Assembly: GCA_905160935.1 (NCBI GenBank)
Contig: CAJHZI010000479.1
Coordinates: 267,001-331,000, forward strand
From: Enchytraeus crypticus
Lineage: Eukaryota; Annelida; Clitellata; Enchytraeida; Enchytraeidae
Direction of reading: 5' to 3'
DNA length: 64,000 bases
How positions within the stretch are numbered: position 1 is the stretch's first letter; every line of letters begins with the position of its first letter. The translations under genes were made by a program, and so were the position numbers. Of the stretch, positions 52,201 through 63,960 are shown piece after piece. The notes beneath the pieces were generated by a model. That model saw only the letters and a list, made by a program, of their open reading frames with translations. It had not been told where the DNA came from and searched no databases.

Positions 52201-52229
52201 CTCCACTCCGCACATTTTTCCAATAGTGC

Positions 52230-54220
52230 CTGTATTTGCCAAAATGTATACCCACCAACTTCTTTCATATGAGGAAGAGCAAACACGCGGTGGCGAATAG
52301 TAGAGGTGGTAGAGGAGTGTTCTGTCTCCATACAAACAGCTCTTTCGCTCTTCTTCCACATCGTGTCTGTCATTCATGTGTCAGACTTTTGTTGCGATGA
52401 GCAGCAGTAGCGGCGGAGTCGGGATGTTATCACTCGTCTGCTTGGTTGTATGTTTGTATGTATCATGTACGGAGTGTTATCTGTGTACGTGTTCTCTTCT
52501 CTGTGTGTGTTATTGTCAGCTTGCATCACTGGTTGTATATTAGTTCAGTTGTTTGGTTGTGGATAAACAGGGCGGCTGTTTGAACTGTTTGTTGTTGGTG
52601 TGCTACTTGTGGAACGGGTTCGCTGGCAGACCTGTTCAGTAGTTGGAAGACGAGAAGTGAACGGCCTGTATTGAAATGGTTTCACATAGTAGCTCCATAT
52701 GTGAAGTGCTCTACAGGCTAAATAAACGTGGACGATAATGGTTTGTAGAAAAGGCAAGAAATTACCCGCTCTGTGAACATGTAGACAAGTAGTGTACTCA
52801 GTTTAGTCTGCTGACAAATAGCTTAGATGTGGCACTCAAGTGGCAGAAAGGTTTTAAGATTGCAGAGGTTAGTTTCCGCATACTGTAAGTGATGAAAAGA
52901 TCTCTAGTTCTTAGTCTCCGAATAAACGGGTCATCTCTGATTAGTATAAACCAATACTTGGAGAATATTCCATAGAGTTGACTACCTATCGATGAAGACC
53001 TCTCTCTCGCTAAGCACTTGAGTGACTGAGGAGTAGGGTACGACATGAGGCACCATGTGCTGCTGGCATGTAACATTCACATGTGCCACATAATGGTCAG
53101 GATGATGTTCTAGAATAGTAGAGAAGCTGATGAAACGATACCACGCTGATTTAGAATTTAGTATTTTGTTAGTTTCGGTGCGAAAGGTTTAGGAAACGTG
53201 CGGATGAACAGTTTTTTTTATAGTTTTATAGCTAGGTAAGATGCTGCTGTTATTGAGTTAGTTGAGAATTTTAAGATAGATTCTGATAGAATATAATAAT
53301 GAAGAGATTTAGCCATTGTTGCTTGACATTTAAATTTGTTTTCAGAGAAAATTAGAAATATTTAGAGAAAGAGTCTTGGAGATTTTGGACCTACTGTGTG
53401 GCCGTAGCGTTTCTCACACGATAGCCAGCAGACTTAATGTTTCGATGAAGAGATAATTGATAAAATAAGTGTAAAATGACAAGTGGAACTTGTTTGACAG
53501 GCATTTGAACAAATTGTTGTGGTGTGTTGTGTGTTAATAGTATCAGGTGTATTGGAGTACTGTACATGTTCTATGAATGGTTTGACTCTGCAATCTTTCA
53601 GGTGTATAATTCAGGCTTATGATAAATATCACATGGACATTTTCATGTGCTTCTTCCTCAACTTGTAAAGTGGAGGTTCATAACAATTCCTATAAACCTG
53701 TCTTGAGTACTACGAACTACCAACAAGTTGTGGTGGGCACAAAATAGTGCAACATTTAACCTAAACCTGTTTCAGCTTACTGCTGCATTAGAAGAAATAC
53801 TTATCGGTATACTACTACCCTGCAGCATACATCTCATCTTCATTAAGCCATGTACTAGTCTGTTAATGAATAATCTACAAGAAATATGACAAAATTGAAT
53901 TTAGTACAATCAAAGTAACGTTTAGATATCTATTAACTATATATACTTTGCCATTCATATGTAGAAAACTTGCTCTCACTACTATACGGAATGTACATAT
54001 AATATGATGGATAGCATGAAGACTGGATTGACACTGACGTACAGATCATGTTAACCCAGAAGTGGAAATATTTAACACATCGCTTGTATACACTGTAGTA
54101 CACGAGAGAGTATGCTGTATGCGAGTGAGATTGAGTGAAATGTTTCACCTGAATTGGGCTGAGTGGATACATTTCTAAAGTAATTGACTAGCATAATAGC
54201 ATTGCACACGCTAAAGTGAA
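52230..54220. other. TDP-43 3' flank to CEP15-like gene, no further gene seen
   Basis: The first 500 bp may be TDP-43 3' UTR, ending near AATAAA at 52721. Beyond that the DNA is AT-rich with no convincing frame. A 92-codon minus-strand frame at 52798-53076 has no recognisable domain. Confidence 0.55.
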
Positions 54221-54224
54221 GCAT

Positions 54225-54500
54225 GGTGTGTTTGTCTCCACCCATTACCTAAAGTCAAAGCATGATGTATTGTTTGTCTCCACCCATCACCTAAAGTCAA
54301 AGCATGATGTATTGTTTGGCTCAACCCATCATCTAAAGTCCAGCATGAAGTGTTGTTTGGCCCCACCCATCATCTAAAGTTCAGCATGAAGTGTTTGGCC
54401 CCACCCATCATCTAAAGTCCAGCATAATTGGTTGTTTGGCTCAACCCATCACCTAAAGTGCAGCATGATGTGTTGTTTGGCTCCACCCATCACCTAAAGT
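54225..54500 (-). repeat. Six copies of the CEP15-like terminal coding edge
   Basis: About 42-bp units GTTGTTTGGCTCCACCCATC, ACCTAAAGTCCAGCATGATG. The sense strand copies GGAGCCAAACAACCAATCA, CTAGACTTTAGGTGATGGG, that is, the last codons (GGAKQP, LDFR) and the TGA stop. Confidence 0.8.
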
Positions 54501-57500
54501 CTAGTTTGATTGGTTGTTTGGCTCCACCCACTGCAGCAGATCTTGAGCGAGGAGACGTGAGGCTGTAGTCTGTTTGTCGTACTCTCACGTCTGTTTGTCT
54601 CGCTCTCGTCTGATTCGCCTCAGATTCCCTACATACAAAACTGGAGGCGCCACCAGCAGCCATGTTGTCACTGTCACGCTGTTGGGAGCTCATGCTGTCA
54701 CCAGCAGCCATGTTGTCACTGGCCACACTGTCACGCTGGTGGGAGCTCATGCTGTCACCAGCTGTGCTTCGCTCATATTTATATCTGTCGACTGACTCGA
54801 CTGAGAAGTGAACACTAGGCACACTGGACTTGTTCTCCGTTACTTTTACTGACTGACGATATCTCGTGGGTGAGCGGGTACTATGCCTTGGGCCTGCAGT
54901 CGCTGCTTTGCCACTCTCGGTGCTCTCTGTCTTCCTCGTCAGACGTTGTGTGGTGTTAGACAAAGCTCTGCTTTTGTCTTCTGTAGAGCTCCTACGCTGC
55001 TCGTAGTCTTTGTGTTCCTCCAGCCACAGAGGAAATATCTGCTGAACCATCATCCAGTAGTTGTTCTGTTGACACAACAGCATTCCATTAACATACCTAT
55101 ATTACCTACCGTTAACATACCTTATATAACACCTACTGTATCATAGCTACTGTAGCATACCTACTGTAACATACCTACAGTAACATATAGGTATGCAGTA
55201 ACATATCTACTATAGCATACCTACTGTAGCATACCTACAGTAACATATAGGTATGCAGTAACATACCTACTGTAGCATACCTTATGTAACAAACCTACTG
55301 TAGCATACCCACAGTAACATACCTTAATTATTCCTAAGAAATGAGCTTTTCCTAACCCCAACCCCTAACGATATTCATAAGAAACTAAGAAAATTGAGTT
55401 AACTTAAACAAATAAAAGTGGCTCAATCCGGAATTGAACCCCGAACACATGATCCAAAACCTAGCACCTATACCACTTCACCATCGAGCTTCCGGTTGAA
55501 AGCAGTTGAATAGATGATGTCAACATATCGTACGAGAAAATCGTTATCGTCGGTAACTATCATCAAAACAAACCATGAATTGGGGTAATTGCATATAGGT
55601 TATGTTGTACATTTAGCCGCAAGTCTATAAAATCTTCTCACATTAACATTAACATCTCTGCAAAACAGTGTTATCAACTAGCTATTAACACATTAACGTC
55701 TCTGCAGAATATTGTTATCAACTAGCTATTAACACATTAACGTCTCTGCAGAATATTGTTATCAACTAGCTATTAACACATCAACATTAACATCTCTGCA
55801 GAACATTGTTATCAACTAGCTATTAACACATTAACATCTCTGCAGAACAGTGTTATCAACTAGCTATTAACACATCAACATTAACATCTCTGCAGAACAT
55901 TGTTATCAACTAGCTATTAACACATCAACATTACCATCTCTGCAGAACATTGTTATTGACTAGCTATTAACACATCAACATTACCATCTCTGTAGAACAG
56001 TGTTCTCAACTATTCGCAGTTAATAACATAATAATAATAGTCAGCAGAACATAATCTTGTGTCTCGGTTATATGGCATACACTAAGAAGAACTGTTCACA
56101 GTGCCATTGCAATGGCAACACCACTCCATAGAGAAGCACTAACATTTTCTTTATCGGTTTACGAAAGTTCACTAAGGAATGCTTTTGTCAGTTAATCCAG
56201 GCTAATAGGCCTATATGCTGCGAATCTTGCGTATTACGCTACTTGTCTGATAAATATAACTAATTATATTACAATATATAATTGGCTTGAGCCAGTGGCG
56301 AAATTGGTAAGAAATTCGACCGTGGATCAGTAAGTGCGGAGTACAAATCCTGGGCTCTCCCGTCAGCGACATCGCTTTCAAGTGATGAAACTGGCGTTAA
56401 CATTAGCTTTACCTGCTTCAGTACAGGGAAGATTTAGCGTACACGTCTGACCCGAGAGTGATTTCGGAAAGGTCTCAGGCAGAACTAAAGATTCAGGCGT
56501 AATAAAGCTGGTAAAACTAAGGTTAAAGACAGTTTCCTCACTCAAAAGCGATGTCAGTGACGGGCGAGCCCAGGATTGGAACCCCACACATACTGATCCG
56601 CGGTTGAGTATTTTACTGACTGCATAAAGATGATGCAATGATTTACAACACTCGTTGAGAGATGTTAGTAGTGGAAGATGTGGCACTAACTTTGAGTGTA
56701 GTCAGTCTTCTTGAGGAAGTTCTTCCGTTGCTCAGTGAATCCAATCGAGTGTTCAGATCCTTCAAACAGCCGAACATGTCCAACAATTTACCTTAAAGAA
56801 TATTGTCTGTTCACACGTGTTAAAGATGTTTTACACTTTCAACTGTTGCGTACTACAAACAAGTCCCATAGCACGTATAGCATTTATTTAAAGCACAAAT
56901 TACCATTTATGCAGGTTTGTCATTTGTATGACTAATTGATGTCTGTCACGTTTAATGTGCACAAATGTCTAGGAGACACAATGTCCATGCATGTTAATCA
57001 CAAATATCACATGAGCGCACAGTGTTTCACGTAGGATTATACAGAACTTAATGTATGTGTAATACATAACTATAAAAGAGAGAGAGCTTCACTGGGAGAT
57101 GGACATGTATACGGCTCTGATGCCACTGATATCGAGTCTGTGGGAATGAAGTACTCTTGCAACAAATTGCTGATGTGCTTTCAAGTAAAACCGAAATAAA
57201 CCCCATATAATTATAATCTACGCTAGCATGCATTGCTGTATAAGCTAAAGTAAACCCTATATCTATGTAAAAAGCTAACGTTAACGTCAGTTTCCTCACT
57301 CAAAAGCGATGTCGGTGACGGGCGAGCCCAGGATTTGAACCCCGCACATACTGGTCCGCAGTCGAGTATCTTACCGACTTTGCCACTGGCTCCAGCCAGT
57401 TATGTTAGCACATCCAATTCACAAAGATTGGAGCTCTATAAATCTGATGAGTTATATTAGTTTTTAATATGTTTTCCACAAGGACGTGAGAGCAGTAGTC

Positions 57501-58485
57501 TCGCACTATGTGCTACTAGTACGCTATGGGTGGCAGTGAAGAGGATTAAAGTACCTTGAAGTCAACCAGCCCTTGGAATGCTAAGCACACATGAAAGCTA
57601 GCCATCTACTCTTCAATATTTAAATTTTACAGTATATACTAGTTCATAGAAGATGATACTCCTCTGCCTGACAATGCACTAACTTACCCAGAATTTTTTC
57701 AACTGAATATCATCAGGAACAGGGTTCAACTCCATTGCTGGTCCCACCACTGAAGGCCTTCAACGAAATAAAGTTAACTGTTGCTTTTGCAATTAAGAGC
57801 TACTCAGTCTTACCGCACGTAAGACTTGATTACGTTGATTGGCTGTATGTATGTCGGTGACGAAGCTTTCGACTTGATCGTGTCTGAAATCATAGTAGCA
57901 CTGTGTGGTACGTAGCAGAGCTTCTCTCTGCTTCAATCTAAACACACAAACCAGCCGAGTGTTGCTATGGCCTATGAAGTAATTAAACTCTGAACATCAA
58001 AACATTCATAAACTAATATAACTCTCTATATTGTTAGGGCAAGTACTACTTCAGGGTACATATTCCTACTCGGAGTAAGCTTTCATGCTTCATAAAAAGT
58101 TTTTATGAAGGGATTACCTTGTAAATCTGTACCTTGTACCTCATATAGCCTATATCTTGGAATAAATATAGTTTCTGAGGTAGTTCGTTTAACCTTTTCA
58201 ATTCTTCCTTAGTCACCTATTACGACACGTGCAGTTAAGTTATATCGGTACGTCTATTCTTCAGTGTCATGAACATGACACTTTTTTACTATCACAATAA
58301 GGCTTTACTAATATGACTATGCACCATTATTATGTCTTAATTCACACTACTATTACATAAACTTCAAACAGTAATTAGCAGATGACATACAGTTCTTCAT
58401 GCTGCTGCACAAGTTCCAGTTCTCTCTTCTCCAACTCAGCCACAGCGAGTGATCTCCACTCAGTCGACACACTGGAACCTTCCAT
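54490..58485 (-). CDS. CEP15 (C3orf14)-like coiled-coil protein with long Ser-rich tail, 4 exons
   Basis: Proposed exons 58485-58391, 57937-57819, 57749-57688 and 55065-54490; phases agree for 283 residues. The first 95 residues read as a coiled coil: LEKRELELVQQHEELLKQRE, then FRHDQVESFVTDIHTANQRN. Then comes LNPVPDDIQLKKFW joined to NNYWMMVQQIFPLWLEEH. The order HEE, QR, LL, HPLP-like, YW, P-W-E follows vertebrate CEP15, a 128-residue centrosomal protein. The remaining about 170 residues are Ser/Arg/Gln-rich with an imperfect repeat (AGDSMSSHQRDS, AGDSMSSQQRDS). The exon 2 donor is uncertain: the stronger GCG/GTAAGA at 57814 does not fit the phase. The family name is tentative. Confidence 0.5.
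55080..55330 (+). repeat. ACATACCTACTGTAGCAT repeat
   Basis: About 12 units of 16-22 bp directly upstream (sense) of the CEP15-like exon 4 acceptor, with a palindromic AACATATAGGTATGCAGTAA segment repeated twice. Confidence 0.75.
55425..55500 (-). other. tRNA-like sequence, degenerate
   Basis: On the minus strand GCTCGATGGTGAAGTGGTAT, AGGTGCTAGGTTTTGGATCA, then GGGGTTCAATTCCGGATTGA, GC. It has an A-box-like GGTGAAGTGG, B box GGTTCAATTCC and 7-bp GCTCGAT/ATTGAGC ends. The anticodon and T stems pair poorly, so a tRNA pseudogene or the head of another SINE is likelier than a working tRNA. Confidence 0.4.
55620..56015 (+). repeat. ATCTCTGCAGAACATTGTTATCAACTAGC minisatellite
   Basis: About eight units of 44-50 bp ending TATTAACACATCAACATTAAC, in intron 3 of the CEP15-like gene. 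No match to its exons is seen. Confidence 0.85.
56284..56422 (+). mobile_element. SINE family B
   Basis: GGCTTGAGCCAGTGGCGAAA, TTGGTAAGAAATTCGACCG, B-box-like GTACAAATCCTGGGC, GTCAGCGACATCGCTTTCAA and TTAGCTTTACCTGCTT. It lies in intron 3 of the CEP15-like gene, facing the next inverted copy. Confidence 0.75.
56503..56622 (-). mobile_element. SINE family B, inverted partner of the previous copy
   Basis: AAAGCTGGTAAAACTAAGGT, CAGTTTCCTCACTCAAAAGC, GACGGGCGAGCCCAGGATTG and GGTTGAGTATTTTACTGAC. With 56284-56422 it forms an inverted pair spaced about 80 bp, able to fold in RNA. Confidence 0.75.
57268..57400 (-). mobile_element. SINE family B, complete
   Basis: AAAAGCTAACGTTAACGTCA, TCGGTGACGGGCGAGCCCAG, GATTTGAACCCCGCACATAC and GTATCTTACCGACTTTGCCA, ending with the palindromic head ACTGGCTCCAGCCAGT. 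This is one of the best family B copies. Confidence 0.78.
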
Positions 58486-58799
58486 CTTACGAAAGCACTG
58501 ATCTACCTGAACATATGAAATATATAATGTTATCATAAGATACGCATAAAAATATAAAGCTTTTTTCACTCCTCGCTAGTCAAGCAATTAAGATTTAACG
58601 CCTACTTCCCCATAAGAAAATGATGTCACGAATTAGTCCACGATGTCTAAAATGAATTTTCACAGTACACAGAATTTGTATACATAATCATACTGGTAAA
58701 TGAGTGGAGCAATACTCTATTAGTTTTCTCTGCCCTGTGCTGTAAAACGATCACAGTCTAAACTGCTTTAAAAGAGACAAATTAATGTCATATAATTTA

Positions 58800-59640
58800 T
58801 CTTTGGACTGGTTCTCAGGATTTGAAGTTTGAACCATTTTTAAGCTCACTTTTCTCACCGGGTTGGATTTGGCATAATAGTGCTCGACGTTGTCATAGAT
58901 GACTACAGCACTCTAATTGTCTGTTGCGATCAGTGCCTAAACATCCTTTTCTTGAATTTAATTTTTCTTTGGACTGATTTTCTGGTTTTTTCTCTAATTG
59001 TTGTTATGTTATGTTTGGGAAATTACTTATTGCAAATTGCCTATAGCATATATGCTATATGACTATAGCACTCTAATTGTCTGTTGCGATCAGCGCCTAA
59101 ACCTCCTTTTCTTGAATTTAATTTTTCTTGGACTGATTTTCTGGGCTTTTTTCTCTAATTGTTGTTATGTTATGGTCTTCTAAGTTAATTACTCTTGTGA
59201 GACCTAGCTTACCTTCACGCTCTAAGCTATCTAATCGTTCTTTCCAGCATGCTGCACCTCAGATCTGGAATTCTCTTCCATCCAATCTTCGGAAATTTTC
59301 ATTTGAATCACATCAGCCTTTGCTTTCCTATGAGCAGTTCCATAAGCAGTTGAAGACCTATCTTTTCCATCTTTCTTTTCCATCCAGTGTCCATGAGCAG
59401 CGACCTGCGCCTAAACCACCTTTTTTTCAACTCCCTTTACTTTGGACTGAATTTCTGGATTTTGGAATTTGCACCGTTTTTGGACCTTCTTTTTTTGCTC
59501 GCCGGCTTGATTTTGTCTCAATAGTGCTCGATGTTGTTATTTATGACTGTAGCACTCTAATTGTTGTTACTATTATTATTATTATTGTTTTGGAAATTAC
59601 TTATTGTAAATTGCTTCAAATGTAAACAATGTTACTTGGC
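58800..59640 (+). mobile_element. LINE 3' end with nested 3' UTR repeats
   Basis: Around 59200-59400 the plus strand encodes a LINE C-terminal tail: LSNRSFQHAAPQIWNSLP, then FHKQLKTYLFHLSFP. The following 3' UTR (CTTTGGACTGA, TTTTGGAATTTGCACC, GCTCGCCGGCTTGATTTTGT, TGACTGTAGCACTCTAATTG) occurs here three times (58800, 58965 and 59445). Similar pieces lie near 28890, 47940, 48770 and 49000. This is a common truncated LINE family of the genome, upstream of the CEP15-like gene. Confidence 0.7.
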
Positions 59641-61700
59641 AACTTAAGATCTTTATTCATAAAGGTATAATAAGACCAGAGTAAGTATTGAGCAATAATT
59701 TCGAAGTACCACTGCCATTAAGCTGAACCAGCGAAACTATAGCGGTCAACATTATTGGTAGTTTTCTGTTCGATAAAATTACCAACTTTTTTAGATATTA
59801 CTACATTTTTTGGCTAAAGTTTATGCTTCCGCAGACATAATCAGTCATGAGTTAATTATTTGAGTAGTTACGCACTTTTGCTCACTGTGATCATGGAAAT
59901 CAGTAGCACTCTAATTCTGATATTGAGAGATTTTTATAAATAACATTTTCCGGTAAAGTAGGAGTCTAAATATTATTTCAGATTTCCCAGAGTAACTATA
60001 AATAAACTAGTTTTTAAAGCTTGGTTTTACCCAGATGTAACCATGTTTAACCGTTGAATGTCTCAATAGCGTAGGGGTAACGTCATGAAGTTTTAAATGA
60101 CATATCCTGAGGTGAATTGAAACCTCGTGGGTTCGAATCCCAGCCGAGCTGATCCGAGAGTAAAATCTTGGACATTCACTGGACTGGTTATACGGAAAAT
60201 GGTCTAAATTGCCTTACGGATTTAATATGCGTTATTAAAAGTGATAGATGTCAACGTAGTTGAACATTTCACTATAATGTATATTATTATTATATAAAAG
60301 CCTGCGCTCATGTATTAAATGAAGACCTAACTTGATACCGTCATTAGCCTTAAATATCTTCAAGCTCTGCTCTAGATTCATATCATTTTCAAACCAATAA
60401 TTTTCCTATTTCAACCATTGAAAATATATAAATATGACAATTTTTAGTCAAAAAGAACAACTGCAGTATTGGAAATGTCGCGATTGGATACCGTCGACAA
60501 TTAATTGCATCATAACTGGCAATTTGCATATTAAAGTAACCTGTGACAGTCACAAGTGTTGGAAGTTCTTGTATCATGATTTAAAATATTTATTTTAAAA
60601 AAAATTATACCCTAATTAAGTTCAAGCCATAATATTGCTAAAAAGTTATTTAAAAAATAAAATAATATTATATAACATTTTCCTAATTAAATAGAATATA
60701 GTTTATCGCTACTGAAATCTAAATTCACATTTTTCGAAAATGTAGGGGATAGATTCAAACAGTAGGCTGAAGGGCTTCGCAGCCAATAGGACGTTTAGTA
60801 TTGGACCTTGTCTCTTCCAATCATACCTCTAGGTCTTTATTCCTGTTCTTATTTAAGGTTGGAGTTATACTGTTTTTGAAAGAATCTTTGCGCACCGTTT
60901 GCTGGATTGTGACCTCTCTGTCTGAGGTTATAGATTGAAGGTTTAAGTGGGGGCAAACGTGTGTGTAGGATAATTATGACGCTTGTTTTTAGTGAGCTGT
61001 AAACAAGTTCTCTTCGGAGCGTTTTTGAATGATAAGAACATGGGCTCTTCGTTCTTATAATATTGGAATTTTTGGCCTTTCTGGGAGTAACAAATTTGTG
61101 ATATGCAAATAGGTCTCCGTATACATATTATTTGATCAATACATAATTAAATAATAAATTAATTGCATATTAAAAATACACAGAATTAAGTAATAAACAT
61201 AATAAATACATATAATAATAAAACATAGCAGATATATTTCCCCGTGTTGTGCTCGGGTGTGGTTGGGCCACTGCAGAATAGGGCAACCGCAAACAATCTG
61301 CCGCGTGTACGTAAGAGGCGACTAAAGGTAGGAGCTGAGGATGGCAAGAGGGGACCCACCTCACCATAAAATATTTTCCCCCAGGATTAAATGGTAATTA
61401 ATCCACCTAACTGAGGAAGGCAACGGGAAACCACCTCAGAAGCCATATTTTTCCCAAGCTATAGGCTACACAAGGTATGGATAAGTCATAGACTTTGTGA
61501 AGGGATAAACATGTTGATCTAAGGAGTGCTCTTATGGAGCGAGAAAGCACTGCCACTTGGCAGTGCACTGAAGAGAAGAGAGCAGATATAGGACTGGTAC
61601 ACAGAGAATGTTCTATAGTCAATCGGCAGATGTTAAATGTAAAAGAATTAAGGTCCACATTTTTCTGTCATTTTTCACTCTATTTAAATGTCCGTCTCTC

Positions 61701-61775
<75 letters not shown>

Positions 61776-63630
61776 ACACACACCTACTCAGTTTCTATAC
61801 GGCTAGTCTCACTCTCACTAGACAGCACACGATGGTTCCATCTATTATAGACCGCGATGTACCTCTTGCACTGTCATTGGAAATGTATAACAGATTTGGA
61901 ATTAGTTACATCTTGTTTTTGCTTAAATTAAATTTTTCTCTCTAACCCTGACACATTTAGCAGAGTTAATTACGTGTCTTTGTATCTCGATCAGTACGAA
62001 ATATAGGGTATGTAATGCATTAGGTCCCTCTCTACATGCTAAAAGTGCAAAGTCCAAGGTATTTCTATTCCAACTCGGTCTGCTGTCACACTTCACAATG
62101 AGCATTTCATCGATCAAAAAGTTAATAATTATATTTTTAGAAAATCTATGGCTTGTCTACAATAAACAGCCTTTAACTTGGAAAAATTAGCTTCTGCTAT
62201 GGCTTCGAAGCATGAACCCTTTGTTCCCTGAATCAGTCCATACTTATACACATCTTACGACATGTACAGTTTACGGTTGGTCGGTTCTTCAGTGGCTCGG
62301 ATTGAGATAATATATAGCACCTATAATAACTACGATAGCTAAGTAAAGTGGACAGTAGAGTACACTGCTTGACGGTTTAAAGATGCCTTTGGAAATTCCG
62401 TAGATATATCAGCATGAAGGATCGTTTACTTTAGGCCTAAGCCATAATTTAATTTCCAGTAGTCTTCTTTATTATACATTTAAATAAGGTAGCTTAATTT
62501 AAATTATTAACATAGGCCTAACTTAACAGCACACTGGGTCACAGGATGCTTGCTTAACAGGACCCAAACTCAAATACTGGTCGTGTACAGGTTTGGTGCC
62601 CAGATCTCTAAAAGATTGGAGAATGGTTGGCTATGTAATTCTAAGAAAGCTAGCTGATAAAAAATAGATTCACTTATACTGGATTAAGTTCGTTAAGTTA
62701 GAGAAGAATAAGAGGTAATTCAATGGAAGTTTTGAAGATTCTCAAGGGCTTTACAAAGTTTATTAGAGTATTTGGTTTAATTTTAACCAATAATAAATAC
62801 ACTAGGGGCTATGTGTAAATTTAAGCGTAACAAATGTTCAAGTAGACTTGACTTACAAAAATGCTCATTTAGAGTTAAATTAATGCTTGGAAATTCTGCA
62901 CATTGAAGTTTTGGGGGCAGGATCATTGAATATGTTTAAGTTCAAACACAAATAAGCTTGTCAAATATATAATTGACCCATGCTTCACTGAAGATGATTA
63001 TTTTAAAATACTTTCAGGGTTCGGGTTCGGTTTAGTATCTTGTAAATGAAAATTCGGTTCGGTTTGGGTTAGACTAGAAATTGGAAATGTGAGAGTTCGG
63101 TTTGGTTTAGTCAAATTGCCAGGTTTAACGGCTAGGTAGGCCTACGAGTTCGGTTCTATTCCTGTAACTAATCCGCATTTTGCCTGAATAATAATAATAT
63201 CAACAACAACAACAGAACTATGGTGCTACTGTCATCCATGACAACATTTAGCACTATGGAATGTCATAAATAGTTACACTACCAGTTAAAAATATTAGCT
63301 TCTATTTATTTCTGTTTATTTTCAGTTCGTTATGTAAGATATGTCCGCTCCAACTCTTCGCGCATACCAGTTCTGGTATACATTTAGAATTAATATAATT
63401 ATGCTACTACACGCTGTGAAAAGTTTAGCGGCTCATCTGGTTTAAAACAACAACAACGAAACTTTCGTCTGCTCCACTACATAACTTCTGATAGAGCAAT
63501 CAGCTGCAAAGAGTGTTAAAAAGATGCCGGCGATTTCTCGTATCTGGTATGAGTCGTGTGACCCTTGTAGAAGTGATTAGCAGCCGATGTGTGGCAGACA
63601 CTTGAGAGTAAAACGGAGTTGATAGTGTTG
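59640..63630. other. Right-hand gene-poor region
   Basis: Holds the reference SINE A copy (60050-60300), AT-rich DNA, a retroelement-like segment at 61240-61450 (GTACGTAAGAGGCGACTAAA, GGAAACCACCTCAG) and a (TC)n tract at 61700-61770. Near 62990-63170 is an unusual GGTTCGGTTTGG-rich stretch. The frames through (TC)n are repeats, not genes. Confidence 0.55.
60050..60300 (+). mobile_element. tRNA-derived SINE, family A, reference copy
   Basis: Best preserved copy. It has A-box-like TAGCGTAGGGGTAACG near 60068, B box GGGTTCGAATCCCA near 60130, and the body GATCCGAGAGTAAAATCTTG, GACATTCACTGGACTGGTT and TACGGAAAATGGTC. The tail is AAAAGTGATAGATGTCAA, then TTCACTATAATG. The A box to B box distance suits a tRNA head, so Pol III transcription is expected for the family. 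Confidence 0.78.
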
Positions 63631-63634
63631 TATG

Positions 63635-63960
63635 TGCTAGTACACTAGTAGTACAGCTAATAGTATTAACATAGTACAGTAAGTACAGCTAATAGTGTTC
63701 TACAGTATTAGTACAGCTAATAGTATTATCATGGTACACTAAGTACAGCTAATAGTGTTCTACAAGCTAGTACAGTATTAGTAAAGCTAATAGTATTAAC
63801 ATAGTACACTTAGTACAGGTAATAGTGTTCATTTTGTAGTACAATAAGTACAGCTGGCCTAATTGAGTTAAATGTTCTACTACACTAAGTGAAGCTAATA
63901 GTGTTAAATGTCATAGTATAACAAGTACAACTAACAGTGTACTAGTAGAGCCAGCGGAGT
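63635..63960 (+). repeat. GTACAGCTAATAGTGTT minisatellite at right edge
   Basis: About nine units of 30-40 bp, GTACAGCTAATAGTATTAAC, ATAGTACACTAA. It may be another exon-edge array of a gene beyond the window, but no exon is visible to test this. Confidence 0.75.

Noticed and set aside
52798..53076. 92-codon minus-strand frame after TDP-43
   Set aside because: No recognisable domain, no splice partners, and chance length for this composition.
55425..55500. Functional tRNA gene
   Set aside because: A and B boxes are present but the anticodon and T stems do not pair well; kept only as a tRNA-like sequence.
61688..61945. Leu/Ser repeat frames
   Set aside because: Readings of a (TC)n tract.
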